A DNA stretch of 64,000 nt, taken from positions 124,001 to 188,000 of the forward strand of contig NZ_BATQ01000041.1 of NCBI RefSeq assembly GCF_000739635.1. Reading direction: 5' to 3'. This DNA comes from Verrucomicrobium sp. BvORR034. Lineage in GTDB: Bacteria; Verrucomicrobiota; Verrucomicrobiia; Verrucomicrobiales; Verrucomicrobiaceae. The notes beneath the pieces are model-generated. The model had not been told where the DNA came from, ran no database searches, and saw only the letters and a program-made list of their open reading frames with translations. Shown piece by piece: positions 52,738 through 60,992 of this stretch (the first letter of the stretch is position 1; the number at the start of each line of letters is the position of its first letter). The position numbers and the translations under genes are program-made.

Positions 52738-53775
52738 ATGTCCTCCTCTGTTCTTTCCTCGGTCCCTGCCGCCGCACGGTTGTCCCTCCCTGTCTGGGTG
52801 GGGCCGCTCATCACCCTCGGCATCGCCTTCGGCGTGATCCCCTTTGTCGGCACCAGCTATCTTTTCGATGCCATTCTGACCCCCTTCCTGGCGCTGTCCC
52901 TGGCGGCGCTGGGGCTGAACCTGCTCACCGGTTACGCCGGGCAGCTCTCGCTCGGCACGGCAGCCTTCATGGCCGTGGGGGCCTTTGCGGCGTACAACTT
53001 CAACCTCCGGGTGGAAGGGCTGCCTTTTGTGATTTCCATCGGGCTCGCCGGGCTCTCTGCGGCGGTGGTGGGGATCTTCTTTGGCCTGCCCAGCCTGCGG
53101 CTGAAGGGCTTCTACCTGGCCGTATCCACGCTGGCGGCGCAGTTCTTTGTGCAATGGGCGCTGACCAAGTTTGACTGGTTCTCCAATCACAACCCCTCCG
53201 GCGTCATCGATGCACCGCCGCTGGTGCTCTTTGGCATCACGTTCGGTGGCGCGGTGGGACGCTATCTGTTCGCCCTGACCGTTGTCACGGCCGTCACGCT
53301 GCTCACCCTGCGCCTGCTGAACACGCAGACGGGGCATAACTTCATCGCAGTGCGGGATCATGAACTGGCTGCCCGGGTCATCGGCGTGCCCGTGCTGCGG
53401 ACCAAGCTGCTGGCCTTTGCCATCTCCTCCTTCATCGTCGGCGTGGCCGGAGTGCTCTGGGCCTTTGCCTATCTGCGCACCGTGGAGCCGCATGGTTTCA
53501 ACCTCGACCGTTCCTTTCAGATCCTTTTCATCGTCATCATTGGCGGCCTTGCGTCCATCCGCGGCGCGTTCTTCGGCGCAGCGTTGATTGTGGTGTTCCC
53601 CCTGGTGCTCTCGCGTGTCGGCAGCTTCCTGCTCGGGAGTTATTTTGACTCCGGCGTGTTGGACATGAGCCAGCGTATCGTCCTGGGCGTCCTCATCATC
53701 GCCTTCCTCATTCTGGAACCGAGGGGGCTGGTGGCGTTGTGGGATCGGGTGGTGCGGGGAGGTAAGGCGCGGTAG
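52738..53775 (+). CDS. branched-chain amino-acid-type ABC permease (LivM-like)
   Basis: A 345-residue permease, partner of the LivH-like protein. Seen: LNLLTGYAGQLSLGTAAFMAVGAFAAYN, LPSLRLKGFYLAVSTLAAQFFVQW, GHNFIAVRDHELAARVIGVPVLRTKLLAFAISSF (cytoplasmic EAA-like loop) and FIVIIGGLASIRGAFFGAALIVV. Last gene of the sfnB operon; an inverted-repeat element follows at 53794. The matching binding protein and second ATPase are in a separate unit at 55327-57552. Confidence 0.92.
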   Translation: MSSSVLSSVPAAARLSLPVWVGPLITLGIAFGVIPFVGTSYLFDAILTPFLALSLAALGLNLLTGYAGQLSLGTAAFMAVGAFAAYNFNLRVEGLPFVISIGLAGLSAAVVGIFFGLPSLRLKGFYLAVSTLAAQFFVQWALTKFDWFSNHNPSGVIDAPPLVLFGITFGGAVGRYLFALTVVTAVTLLTLRLLNTQTGHNFIAVRDHELAARVIGVPVLRTKLLAFAISSFIVGVAGVLWAFAYLRTVEPHGFNLDRSFQILFIVIIGGLASIRGAFFGAALIVVFPLVLSRVGSFLLGSYFDSGVLDMSQRIVLGVLIIAFLILEPRGLVALWDRVVRGGKAR

Positions 53776-53793
53776 GTGGTTTGTGGGTCAGTA

Positions 53794-54050
53794 GCTTCGG
53801 AGCTCAGTGGGCAGTGCGTCAGTGCGTCAGAATGAGGTGGTTTGGGTGTGCTGGGAGATGTGACGCTTCCTCGAACCGTCGGAGGCGTGTAAGGGGAATG
53901 TGCGACCGTCCCTGAGCCGCCTAAAGGCGGAACTCCAACCCTGACGCGACACCACTCATCGTCCCAAGTTGCTTCCCGCTGTTCACGGCCAAACTACCCA
54001 CCCTCTGACGCACTGACGCACTGCCCACTGACGCACTGGGCTCCGAAGCG
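53794..54050. repeat. 257-bp inverted-repeat element (MITE/REP-like)
   Basis: The ends are inverted repeats of about 55 bp: the left end reads GCTTCGGAGC, then TCAGTGGGCAGTGCGTCAG, and the right end on the other strand is the same with 8 extra bases after GCTTCGGAGC. The units TGCGTCAG recur inside each end. The interior (53853-53988) has no gene but carries a hairpin GCCGCCTAAAGGCGG followed by AACTCCAACC at 53912-53940, related to the repeat heads at 10.6 kb. It separates the two halves of the ABC transporter region; 54051-54249 shows nothing else coding. Confidence 0.7.
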
Positions 54051-54249
54051 TTGTGCCACCAAAGACCCTTCGTCAAGACTGACCGCATTTCCCCAAACAA
54101 ATTCCTATTGACCCAGTGGGGTATTCTGGTGGAATATTCGAGAACTGACCCTGCCAAGGGAAGAGGCACTCACCGCCTGGGGCTCACCGGAACACAAGAG
54201 GCCACTGGCACCGCCGGGCGGTTTGCCGCCCTCCAACCTCTCTGTCTGT

Positions 54250-54996
54250 ATGCCCTTGTCCAAGCTTCGTAATCTGCTGCGCCGTCCTGCCGCCCACCGC
54301 GGAAGCATCGCTCTGTCGTCGGCGCTGGAGGAGGGTGACGAGATCGACCTGCCGGAGCCGGGGCCAGCCAGGGGGCCTCTGACGGAGCAGGAGGCGCGGG
54401 TGGTGGCGGAGTTCGCCGCGCACCTCCCCAGTCTGAGCAGAGGCCGTGTGCTGGATCTGGGCAGCCCGGACGGGCGCGTGGGGCTGCAGGTGCTGAAAGG
54501 GTGCGAGGAAAGTGCCGTCACCTATGTGCATCCCTGCTGGGACCGCGTGGCGGATGCCCTCATCTCTGTGGGCGAGGAGCTGCGCCGCCAGCCCGGCCAG
54601 CGTTCCCGCATGAGCTATCACGTGAGCCAGCTCACCGCGCTGGATGTTTCTTTTGTTTCGTATCATCGTTATCTGACCTGGGTGGGGGCGGGGGACTGCC
54701 TGGACCAGGTGGTGTCTGGCGGAGAGGCCACGTGGAGCAGCCGCACCCGGGCCTCACTGGAGGTGCTGTTGGAGTGGTATGCTGGTCTCACCTGGAACCA
54801 TCCCCAAGTGCAGACCCGCCTGCTGCTGGGTGTGTCCGACAGCGATGCGGGCACCCTCGCTGCCCTGGCCAGCCTGCATGGGCTGGAGGTGAAGGCCTCA
54901 CACGTGCACCCGGGTGCGGTGGCGGTGTTTGAACTGCATCACCGGTTCATGGAAAGCCTCCGCGGCACTGCGGAGATGAAGGCGATGGCTGCCTGA
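54250..54996 (+). CDS. putative SAM-dependent methyltransferase-like protein
   Basis: A 248-residue protein (ATG 54250, MPLSKLRNLLRRP; ATG 54223 is also in frame). SRGRVLDLGSPDGRVGLQVLKGCEE resembles methyltransferase motif I (hhDhGxxxGxxG), though later motifs are not clear, and a second Rossmann-like half follows (VQTRLLLGVSDSDAGTLAALASLHGLEV). I do not recognise the family. It lies between the two parts of the transporter locus, so a part in sulfur metabolism, e.g. on a methyl-sulfur compound, is conceivable but unsupported otherwise. Confidence 0.55.
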   Translation: MPLSKLRNLLRRPAAHRGSIALSSALEEGDEIDLPEPGPARGPLTEQEARVVAEFAAHLPSLSRGRVLDLGSPDGRVGLQVLKGCEESAVTYVHPCWDRVADALISVGEELRRQPGQRSRMSYHVSQLTALDVSFVSYHRYLTWVGAGDCLDQVVSGGEATWSSRTRASLEVLLEWYAGLTWNHPQVQTRLLLGVSDSDAGTLAALASLHGLEVKASHVHPGAVAVFELHHRFMESLRGTAEMKAMAA

Positions 54997-55269
54997 GGGC
55001 CGCCGTGTGCCGTCTCCACAAATGACAAGCCTGCTGGGGTTTTTACGTTCGAGTTCTAGGAAACAATTGAGCGGGCCGGTGGAGAACTACGGCTGCGGGA
55101 GCAGCGATGCTGAAGGATTGCTGCGTGAGAAGCACCTGGCATGGGGGATGAAAAGGACCGGGTGCCATCAATGAATGCCCCGGTGAATTTTTTCATGCCG
55201 GATATCCGACTCACTTTCTGGAGGTTGGGGGAAATGCATTGGGATGAGGCGTCGGCGTAAAGCACGGGT

Positions 55270-55284
55270 TGGCACGGTCAGTGA
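55270..55284 (+). promoter_or_regulatory. degenerate sigma-54 promoter of the substrate-binding protein gene
   Basis: TGGCAC-GGTCA-GTGA: perfect -24 box, and the same 14 bases as the sfnB promoter, but the -12 box has A for C. It is 43 bp before the ATG at 55327. The rest of 54997-55326 has no gene. Confidence 0.5.
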
Positions 55285-55326
55285 TTAAGAGAGGCGTGCT
55301 TGATAAGAAGCAAACCAGATCGAACC

Positions 55327-56691
55327 ATGAAGACCACAGCATTCCTCAAACCGCTGCGTCACGCAGCCCTCGGTGCCGCGCTGGCGGCCATTGTCGGTGC
55401 CTCCCCTGCAAAGGCGGATGAGCAGTTCTTCCCCCTCCAGAGTTACCGCGTGGGCCCCTATGCGGCTGGCGGCACCGGATTCTTTGGCGGGTTTATCGAT
55501 TATCTCAACCTCGTCAACACCCGCGATGGCGGCGTGAATGGCGTGAAGCTCACGTGGGAGGAAGGGGAGACCCAGTATGAGGTGGAGAAGGGTGTGGAGG
55601 TGTATGAGCGGCTCAAGAGCCGCCCGAACATCGCTGCCTGGACGCCCCTCTCCGTGGGCATCGCTTATGCGCTGATTGATCGCGTCACGGAAGACAAGGT
55701 GCCGCTCACGACCATCAACCACGGCCGCACTGACTCCACCGACGGGCGCGTCTTCCCGTACATCTTCCCGCTGCTGCTCAATCCCTACAGCGAGACCTCC
55801 GGCATCGTGAACTACATTGCCACCCGCGAGGGCGGAACGGAGAAGCTCAAGGGCAAGAAGATCGTGGTGCTCTACCACGGCTCTCCCTATGGCAAGGAAA
55901 CCATCCCCATCTATGAACTGCTGGCGGAGAAGTACGGGTTCACGGTGCAACAGATCGAGGTGCCGCACCCCGGCAATGAACAGCAGTCCCAGTGGCTCAC
56001 CATCCGCCGGGTGAAGCCCGACTACGTGGTGCTGCGTGGCTGGGGCGTGCAGAACCCCGTGGCGCTGAAGACCGCCCAGAAGACCGGTTTCCCGGTGAAC
56101 AAGATCATCGGCAACGTGTGGTCGAACTCCGAGGAGGACGTGATCCCCGCGGGCGATGCCGCCAAGGGCTATGTGGCCATCACCACCCAGGCCTCCGGTG
56201 CGGAGTACCCCGTGGTGCAGGAGATCGTGAAATCCCTCTATGACAGCGGCAAGGGCAACCTCCAGGACAAGAAGCGCATCGGCAGCGTGTACCATAACCT
56301 CGGCATCGTGAATGGCATCCTCAACGTGGAAGCCATCCGCATTGCCCAGGCCAAGTTTGGCAAGCGCACACTGACCGGTGATGAAGTGCGCTGGGGCTTC
56401 GAGCACCTGCAGCTCTCTCCGGAGCGTGTGAAGGAGCTGGGCGCAGAGAACCTCTTCCGTTCCATCCACGTCACGTGGGACAACCATGAAGGCAACGGTT
56501 ATGTGAAGTTCCAGCAATGGGACGGGAAGAAGTGGACGCCGGTGTCCGACTGGATCGCGCCTGACTGGGCCCTGCTGCGGCCGATCATTGAGAAGTCCTC
56601 CGAGCAATATGCGAAGGAGAAGGGTCTCAAGGTCCGCACCAAGGAAGACGTGGACAAGGTCAACGGACCCACGGGTGTGGCCAAACAATAA
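55327..56691 (+). CDS. ABC transporter substrate-binding protein, LivK-like (type I periplasmic fold)
   Basis: Periplasmic binding protein of 454 residues. ATG 55327 leads into a signal peptide ending at SPAKADE. The chain has the Peripla_BP_6 layout: YRVGPYAAGGTGFFGGFIDYLNLVNTRDGGVNGVKLTWEEGETQYEVEKGVEVYERLK (split), then KIVVLYHGSPYGKETIPIYELLAEKYGF, VVLRGWGVQNPVALKTAQKTGF and GDAAKGYVAITTQASGAEYPVVQEIV. It is longer than LivK (about 370) and closer to the larger amide/urea-type receptors. It pairs with LivF next door and with LivGHM at 50849-53775. Ligand inferred as an organosulfur compound from context. Confidence 0.88.
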   Translation: MKTTAFLKPLRHAALGAALAAIVGASPAKADEQFFPLQSYRVGPYAAGGTGFFGGFIDYLNLVNTRDGGVNGVKLTWEEGETQYEVEKGVEVYERLKSRPNIAAWTPLSVGIAYALIDRVTEDKVPLTTINHGRTDSTDGRVFPYIFPLLLNPYSETSGIVNYIATREGGTEKLKGKKIVVLYHGSPYGKETIPIYELLAEKYGFTVQQIEVPHPGNEQQSQWLTIRRVKPDYVVLRGWGVQNPVALKTAQKTGFPVNKIIGNVWSNSEEDVIPAGDAAKGYVAITTQASGAEYPVVQEIVKSLYDSGKGNLQDKKRIGSVYHNLGIVNGILNVEAIRIAQAKFGKRTLTGDEVRWGFEHLQLSPERVKELGAENLFRSIHVTWDNHEGNGYVKFQQWDGKKWTPVSDWIAPDWALLRPIIEKSSEQYAKEKGLKVRTKEDVDKVNGPTGVAKQ

Positions 56692-56709
56692 GCAAACACC
56701 GGCCAGCCC

Positions 56710-57552
56710 ATGAGTGAGGCAGCGTCATCATCACAGGGGACCGGTCCAGCACCGGCCCCTTCACCCGCCCCGGAAGTGCATCTCGTGATGGAGGATGTCG
56801 AGGCGGTGTACAACCACGCCATCGTCGCCCTGCACCATGTGAGCCTGACCGTGAGGAAGGGCGAGATCGTGGCGCTCATCGGGGCCAACGGCGCGGGCAA
56901 AAGCACCGCGCTCAAGGCCGTGTCCAATCTCCTGCCTGCACTCCGCGGGCAGGTGACCGCCGGGCGCATTCGCTATGAGGGGCGTGATGTCTCCCGCACC
57001 AGTCCGGCGGATCTCGTCCGCCAGGGCCTGGCGCAGGTGCTGGAGGGCCGTCATTGCTTCCGCAGTCTCACGGTGGAGGAGAACCTCCTCACCGGCGCTC
57101 TGGGGCATGGCTACCGGCGTCGCAAGCTGGCCAGTGCCCTGGACCGCATCTATGACATCTTTCCCCGTCTGGCGGAGAAGCGCCAGACGCTCGCGGGCCT
57201 GGCCTCGGGCGGGGAGCAGCAGATGACGGCCATCGGCCGGGCCCTGCTCTCCAAGCCCAGGCTGCTGGTGCTGGATGAGCCCTCCATGGGATTGGCTCCT
57301 CTAACCGTGCAGAGCATCTTCCGCATCCTGAAGCAGCTCAATCAGGAGGAGGGGCTCTCCATCCTGGTGGCGGAGCAGAACTCCACGGTGGCCCTCCAGT
57401 ATGCTGATCATGTGACCGTGCTGGAGGCGGGCGTCACCGTGCTGGAGGGGCGCGCAGAGGAGATCCGGCGTCGTGATGACATCAAGTCCTTCTACCTGGG
57501 CGAGGCCCCCGCTGGCAGCCAGTCCCGGCCTGAAACCCTCGCGGGAACGTGA
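56710..57552 (+). CDS. branched-chain amino-acid-type ABC transporter ATPase (LivF-like)
   Basis: A 280-residue second ATPase of the importer. Walker A GANGAGKSTALKAVSNLLPA, VLEGRHCFRSLTVEENLLTGA (LivF-type Q-loop region), signature ASGGEQQMTAIGRAL, Walker B LLVLDEPSMGLAPLTV and H-loop VAEQNSTVALQYADHV, where the usual switch His is replaced by Asn or lies in the Q/N form common in LivF. It starts 18 bp after the binding-protein gene. The N-terminal 25 residues are a Pro/Ala-rich extension. Confidence 0.92.
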   Translation: MSEAASSSQGTGPAPAPSPAPEVHLVMEDVEAVYNHAIVALHHVSLTVRKGEIVALIGANGAGKSTALKAVSNLLPALRGQVTAGRIRYEGRDVSRTSPADLVRQGLAQVLEGRHCFRSLTVEENLLTGALGHGYRRRKLASALDRIYDIFPRLAEKRQTLAGLASGGEQQMTAIGRALLSKPRLLVLDEPSMGLAPLTVQSIFRILKQLNQEEGLSILVAEQNSTVALQYADHVTVLEAGVTVLEGRAEEIRRRDDIKSFYLGEAPAGSQSRPETLAGT

Positions 57553-57677
57553 GGGGCCCGTTTTCCGCCACGTTGCTGCTCCAGCAGCACTTAGGCAGCA
57601 GTTTCTGTTGCGGTCGATTCACCACCAAAAAGCCTATAAATTATGCAATCTGCTCACTGTCAGCATGTTAACTGCCT

Positions 57678-57692
57678 TGGCATGACTCCTGC
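57678..57692 (+). promoter_or_regulatory. sigma-54 promoter of sfnG
   Basis: TGGCAT-GACTC-CTGC, one mismatch in each box, with GG and GC correctly spaced, about 160 bp before the SfnG start. A TTGCTG-CTC-CAGCA palindrome at 57573-57586 lies 92 bp upstream, a suitable place for an activator site. The stretch 57553-57850 has no gene. Confidence 0.6.
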
Positions 57693-57850
57693 CATTGTTT
57701 CACTGGCAGCAGTTTCTGCGCGCCTCCAGTTCCTCCCATCCACCGTGGCCTCGCGGAGATGTGCCTGACAGCCCCTGTCTGGGGCCTGTGTTGAGCAGGG
57801 AATCGTGCCCCACCAGCCATTCCATCTTCACCAAAACAAACCACATCATC

Positions 57851-58972
57851 ATGAGCCATCCCCACACCTCCAACAACGGAGACGACGGCCGCGCCCCCCT
57901 CAAGTTTGCGTACTGGGTACCGAACGTGAGCGGCGGACTCGTCATCAGCAACATCGAGCAGCGCACCAGCTGGGACATCGACTACAACCGCAAGCTCGCC
58001 CAGATCGCCGAGCAGAGCGGCTTTGACTACGCCCTGAGCCAGATCCGTTTCACGGCAGGTTATGGGGCGGAGTACCAGCATGAGCCTCTCGTCTTCAGTC
58101 ACGCCCTGCTGGCTGCCACAGAGAAGCTGAAGCTCATCGTCGCGCTGCTGCCCGGCCCCTGGGAGCCAGCGGTGGCGGCCAAGCAGCTGGCCACGCTGGA
58201 CCAGATCACCGGCGGGCGTGTGGCCATCAACGTGGTGAGCGGCTGGTTCCGCGGGGAGTTCGCCGCCATCGGCCAGCCCTGGCTGGACCACGATGAGCGC
58301 TACCGCCGCAGTGAGGAGTTCATCCGTGCGCTCAAGGGCATCTGGACGGAGGAGAGCTTCACCTTCAGGGGCGACTTCTACCGGTTTAACAATTATTCCC
58401 TGAAACCCAAGCCGCTCCAGCAACCGCATCCGGAGATCTTTCAGGGCGGCAGCTCCCGTGCGGCGCGGGACATGGCCTCCCGCGTGAGCGACTGGTACTT
58501 CACCAACGGCAACACACCTGAGGGACACAAGACCCAGATCGATGATCTGCGTGCCAAGGCCGCTGCCAATGGCCGGTCGGTAAAGATCGGGGTGAATGCG
58601 TTTGTTATCGCCCGCGACACCGAGGAGGAAGCCCGCGCGGTGCTGCAGGAGATCATCGACAAGGCCAACCCCGAGGCGGTGCACGGCTTCGAGCACGAGG
58701 TGCGCAATGCCGGCAAGGCCTCCCCTGAAGGCGAGGGGAACTGGGCCAAGTCCACCTTCGAGGACCTGGTGCAGTACAACGATGGCTTCAAGACCAACCT
58801 GATCGGAACTCCGCGCCAGATCGCGGAACGCATCGTGAACCTCAAGCGCATCGGCGTGGATCTCATCCTCACGGCCTTTCTCCACTTCCAGGAGGAGGTG
58901 GAGTATTTTGGCAAGCATGTCCTTCCCCTGGTGCGTGAGCTTGAGGCAGAACCTGCACCTCAGGCTGCCTAG
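57851..58972 (+). CDS. sfnG: dimethylsulfone monooxygenase SfnG
   Basis: FMNH2-dependent monooxygenase of 373 residues that turns dimethylsulfone into methanesulfinate. It follows the SfnG sequence nearly end to end: KFAYWVPNVSGGLVISNIEQRTSWDIDYNRKLAQIAEQSGFDYAL (split), FTAGYGAEYQHEPLVFSHALLAATEKL, VVSGWFRGEFAAIGQPWLDHDERYRRSEEFIRALKGIW, EIFQGGSSRAARDMASRVSDWYFTNGNTPEG, EGNWAKSTFEDLVQYNDGFKTNLIGTPRQIAERIV. ATG 57851 is used; the open frame continues up to 57695 through the promoter and is not coding there. Methanesulfinate would go on to SsuD-type cleavage after oxidation. Confidence 0.94.
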   Translation: MSHPHTSNNGDDGRAPLKFAYWVPNVSGGLVISNIEQRTSWDIDYNRKLAQIAEQSGFDYALSQIRFTAGYGAEYQHEPLVFSHALLAATEKLKLIVALLPGPWEPAVAAKQLATLDQITGGRVAINVVSGWFRGEFAAIGQPWLDHDERYRRSEEFIRALKGIWTEESFTFRGDFYRFNNYSLKPKPLQQPHPEIFQGGSSRAARDMASRVSDWYFTNGNTPEGHKTQIDDLRAKAAANGRSVKIGVNAFVIARDTEEEARAVLQEIIDKANPEAVHGFEHEVRNAGKASPEGEGNWAKSTFEDLVQYNDGFKTNLIGTPRQIAERIVNLKRIGVDLILTAFLHFQEEVEYFGKHVLPLVRELEAEPAPQAA

Positions 58973-59110
58973 TGCTGTGAGTGGACCGCTATCTTCGAGG
59001 CAGGCCGTGTTCCTCTACGCAGCCTGTCCCCAGGAGAGTCCCGGGTCATCATCAACACTTGGTTAGTCCAGAACCCGACATCCATCTCCACTCGTAAATG
59101 TACTCTTCCC

Positions 59111-59650
59111 ATGTCCGACGTCTTGTTGATCTCTGGTAGCCCGGCTCAAAAATCCCGTTCCTCCCTCCTGCTGGCATTCGCTGCCAGCACGCTCGAAGCC
59201 TGGAATGTCTCCAACGAGACGGTGAGCATTCTCGACTTCTCCGCGGAGGATCTCATTCAGGCCCGTTATGAGAGTGAGTCCTTTGCCGCATTCAAGGCCA
59301 AGGTGGAGGCCGCCAGGGCGATCATCATCGCCACCCCCATCTACAAGGGCTCCTTCACGGGCGGTCTGAAGGCGTTGCTCGACATCCTGCCCCAGAACTC
59401 GCTGCGCGGCAAGACCATCGTCCCCATCGCCACGGCGGGCACCCAGGCCCATCTTCTGGCCATTGATTATTCCCTGAAACCCGTGCTCTCCGTGCTGGGG
59501 GCCACCGATCTGCGCCAGGGGGGGTTCGTCGTGGACACCCAGTTTCACTACACGGACACCGGCTTCCGGCTGGATGACCACCTGCAGGAGCGCTTCGACA
59601 CCAGCCTGGGGCGTCTGGCCGTGACGCTGAAGGCTCAGGTGCAGGTTTGA
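59111..59650 (+). CDS. ssuE: NAD(P)H-dependent FMN reductase, SsuE/MsuE-like
   Basis: A 179-residue flavodoxin-fold reductase that supplies FMNH2 to the monooxygenases of the cluster. The flavin phosphate loop ISGSPAQKSRSSLLL, then ATPIYKGSFTGGLKALLDILPQNSLRGKTIVPIATAGTQAHLLAIDYSLKPVLSVLGA (split) show the SsuE pattern, including the tetramer-helix Tyr region. It is followed by the DszC-like gene and RibBA on the same strand. The 137 bp before it carry no clear -24/-12 element. Confidence 0.9.
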   Translation: MSDVLLISGSPAQKSRSSLLLAFAASTLEAWNVSNETVSILDFSAEDLIQARYESESFAAFKAKVEAARAIIIATPIYKGSFTGGLKALLDILPQNSLRGKTIVPIATAGTQAHLLAIDYSLKPVLSVLGATDLRQGGFVVDTQFHYTDTGFRLDDHLQERFDTSLGRLAVTLKAQVQV

Positions 59651-59783
59651 TCCTGCCGCGGCGCGAGTTCGCAAGAAGGGGCCTGCGTTCACCGCAGCAG
59701 CCTGCGGGGTGCGGCCCCTGCCTGCCGCACCTTATTTCATCAGACCCTCCTCTTTACAGCCCAACCACCCACATCTGTACAGT

Positions 59784-60992
59784 ATGTTTGTCATTGAATC
59801 GCTCGCGGAGAAACCGCCATCCAGGCCCAATCGATCCCACCCGCTGGAAATCGCCGAACGGCTCGCTGGAGAGTTCGCGCAGACGGCTGTGGAGCGGGAC
59901 AAGCGGGGCGGGACGGCCAAGGCCGAGCGGGACCAGCTGCGGGAAAGCGGGCTGCTCAATCTGTTGATCCCCACCAGTGAGGGGGGGCTGGGGGCGGAGT
60001 GGCCGGAGATCTTTCGCATCATCCGCCTCTTTGCCCGGGTGGACAGCTCCATTGCCCATCTCTTCGGCTTTCAGCACCTCATGCTGGCCACGGTGGAGCT
60101 TTTCGGCACGGAGGCGCAGCGCCGTCACTACTACACGCAGACGGTCGCCAACAACTGGTTCTGGGGCAATGCGCTCAATCCCCTGGATGTGCACACCACC
60201 GTCTCGTGGAAAGGGGACAAGCGTGTGGTCAATGGCCGCAAGGGCTTTGCCTCCGGATCGGCGGATGCGGATGCGCTCATCGTCTCCGCCGTGGAGCCGG
60301 GCAATCCCAGGCTGCTCATCGCCGCTGTGCCTCTGCCGCGTGAGGGAGTGGCCGTGCGGGGCGACTGGGACAATATGGGCCAGCGCCAGACGGACAGCGG
60401 CACGGTGGAGTTCGCCGATGCCGTGCTGGAGGACGAGGAAATATTGCGCAGCCCCGGACCGCTGGGCAGCACCCGCGCCACGCTGCGGCCCTGCATTGCC
60501 CAGCTCATCTTTTCCAACATCTTTCTGGGCATCGCCGAGGGGGCCTTCAATGAAGCGCGGACCTACACCTCCGCGCAGACGCGCTCGTGGATCACGTCCA
60601 ATGTGGAGACCCCGCAGGAGGATCCCTACATCCTCCGGCACTATGGCGAGATCTATGCCCAGCTCCAGGCTGCCAAGCTGGTGACGGATCGTGCGGGCGA
60701 CTCCTTCCAGCGGGCCTGGGAGATTGGCGATGCCATCACGGAGAACCATCGCGGCCGCGCCGCGCTGGATATTGCCACGGCCAAGGTCATCACCACGCAG
60801 TCGGGGCTGGATATTGTGAACCGCATGTTTGAGGTCATGGGTTCACGCTCCACCACCGGCTCGGCGCGGCTGGACCGCTACTGGCGGAACCTCCGCACCC
60901 AGACGCTGCATGATCCCGTGGACTACAAACTCCGGGAGCTGGGCGACTGGTCGCTGAACCGTCGCATCCCGAACCCGTCCTTTTACTCATGA
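59784..60992 (+). CDS. DszC/SfnB-like acyl-CoA dehydrogenase-fold monooxygenase
   Basis: A 402-residue flavoprotein related to SfnB and DszC. Seen: ERDKRGGTAKAERDQLRESGLLNLLIPTSEGGLGAEWPE, RVDSSIAHLFGFQHLMLATVEL, WGNALNPLDVHTTV, the C-terminal MFEVMGSRSTTGSARLDRYWRNLRTQTLHDPVDYKL. The ending RxQTLHDPxxYK is typical for the oxygenase subgroup that acts on sulfur heterocycles or sulfones with FMNH2. It is only distantly similar to the SfnB at 49576. ATG 59784 gives a normal N-terminus. It overlaps ribBA by 4 bp, so oxygenase and flavin supply are translated together. Confidence 0.85.
   Translation: MFVIESLAEKPPSRPNRSHPLEIAERLAGEFAQTAVERDKRGGTAKAERDQLRESGLLNLLIPTSEGGLGAEWPEIFRIIRLFARVDSSIAHLFGFQHLMLATVELFGTEAQRRHYYTQTVANNWFWGNALNPLDVHTTVSWKGDKRVVNGRKGFASGSADADALIVSAVEPGNPRLLIAAVPLPREGVAVRGDWDNMGQRQTDSGTVEFADAVLEDEEILRSPGPLGSTRATLRPCIAQLIFSNIFLGIAEGAFNEARTYTSAQTRSWITSNVETPQEDPYILRHYGEIYAQLQAAKLVTDRAGDSFQRAWEIGDAITENHRGRAALDIATAKVITTQSGLDIVNRMFEVMGSRSTTGSARLDRYWRNLRTQTLHDPVDYKLRELGDWSLNRRIPNPSFYS

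Noticed and set aside
53794-54050. Clustered TGCGTCAG / CTGACGCA units as a possible CRISPR
   Set aside because: Units are 8-10 bp, directly adjacent, and arranged as two inverted ends; there are no spacers and no cas genes.
55285-56688. 467-codon open frame on the minus strand opposite the binding-protein gene
   Set aside because: It mirrors the codons of a clear LivK-like gene, has no recognisable domain, and long antisense frames are expected in GC-rich DNA. The same holds for 57668-58918 opposite sfnG and 8974-10167 opposite the TonB receptor.
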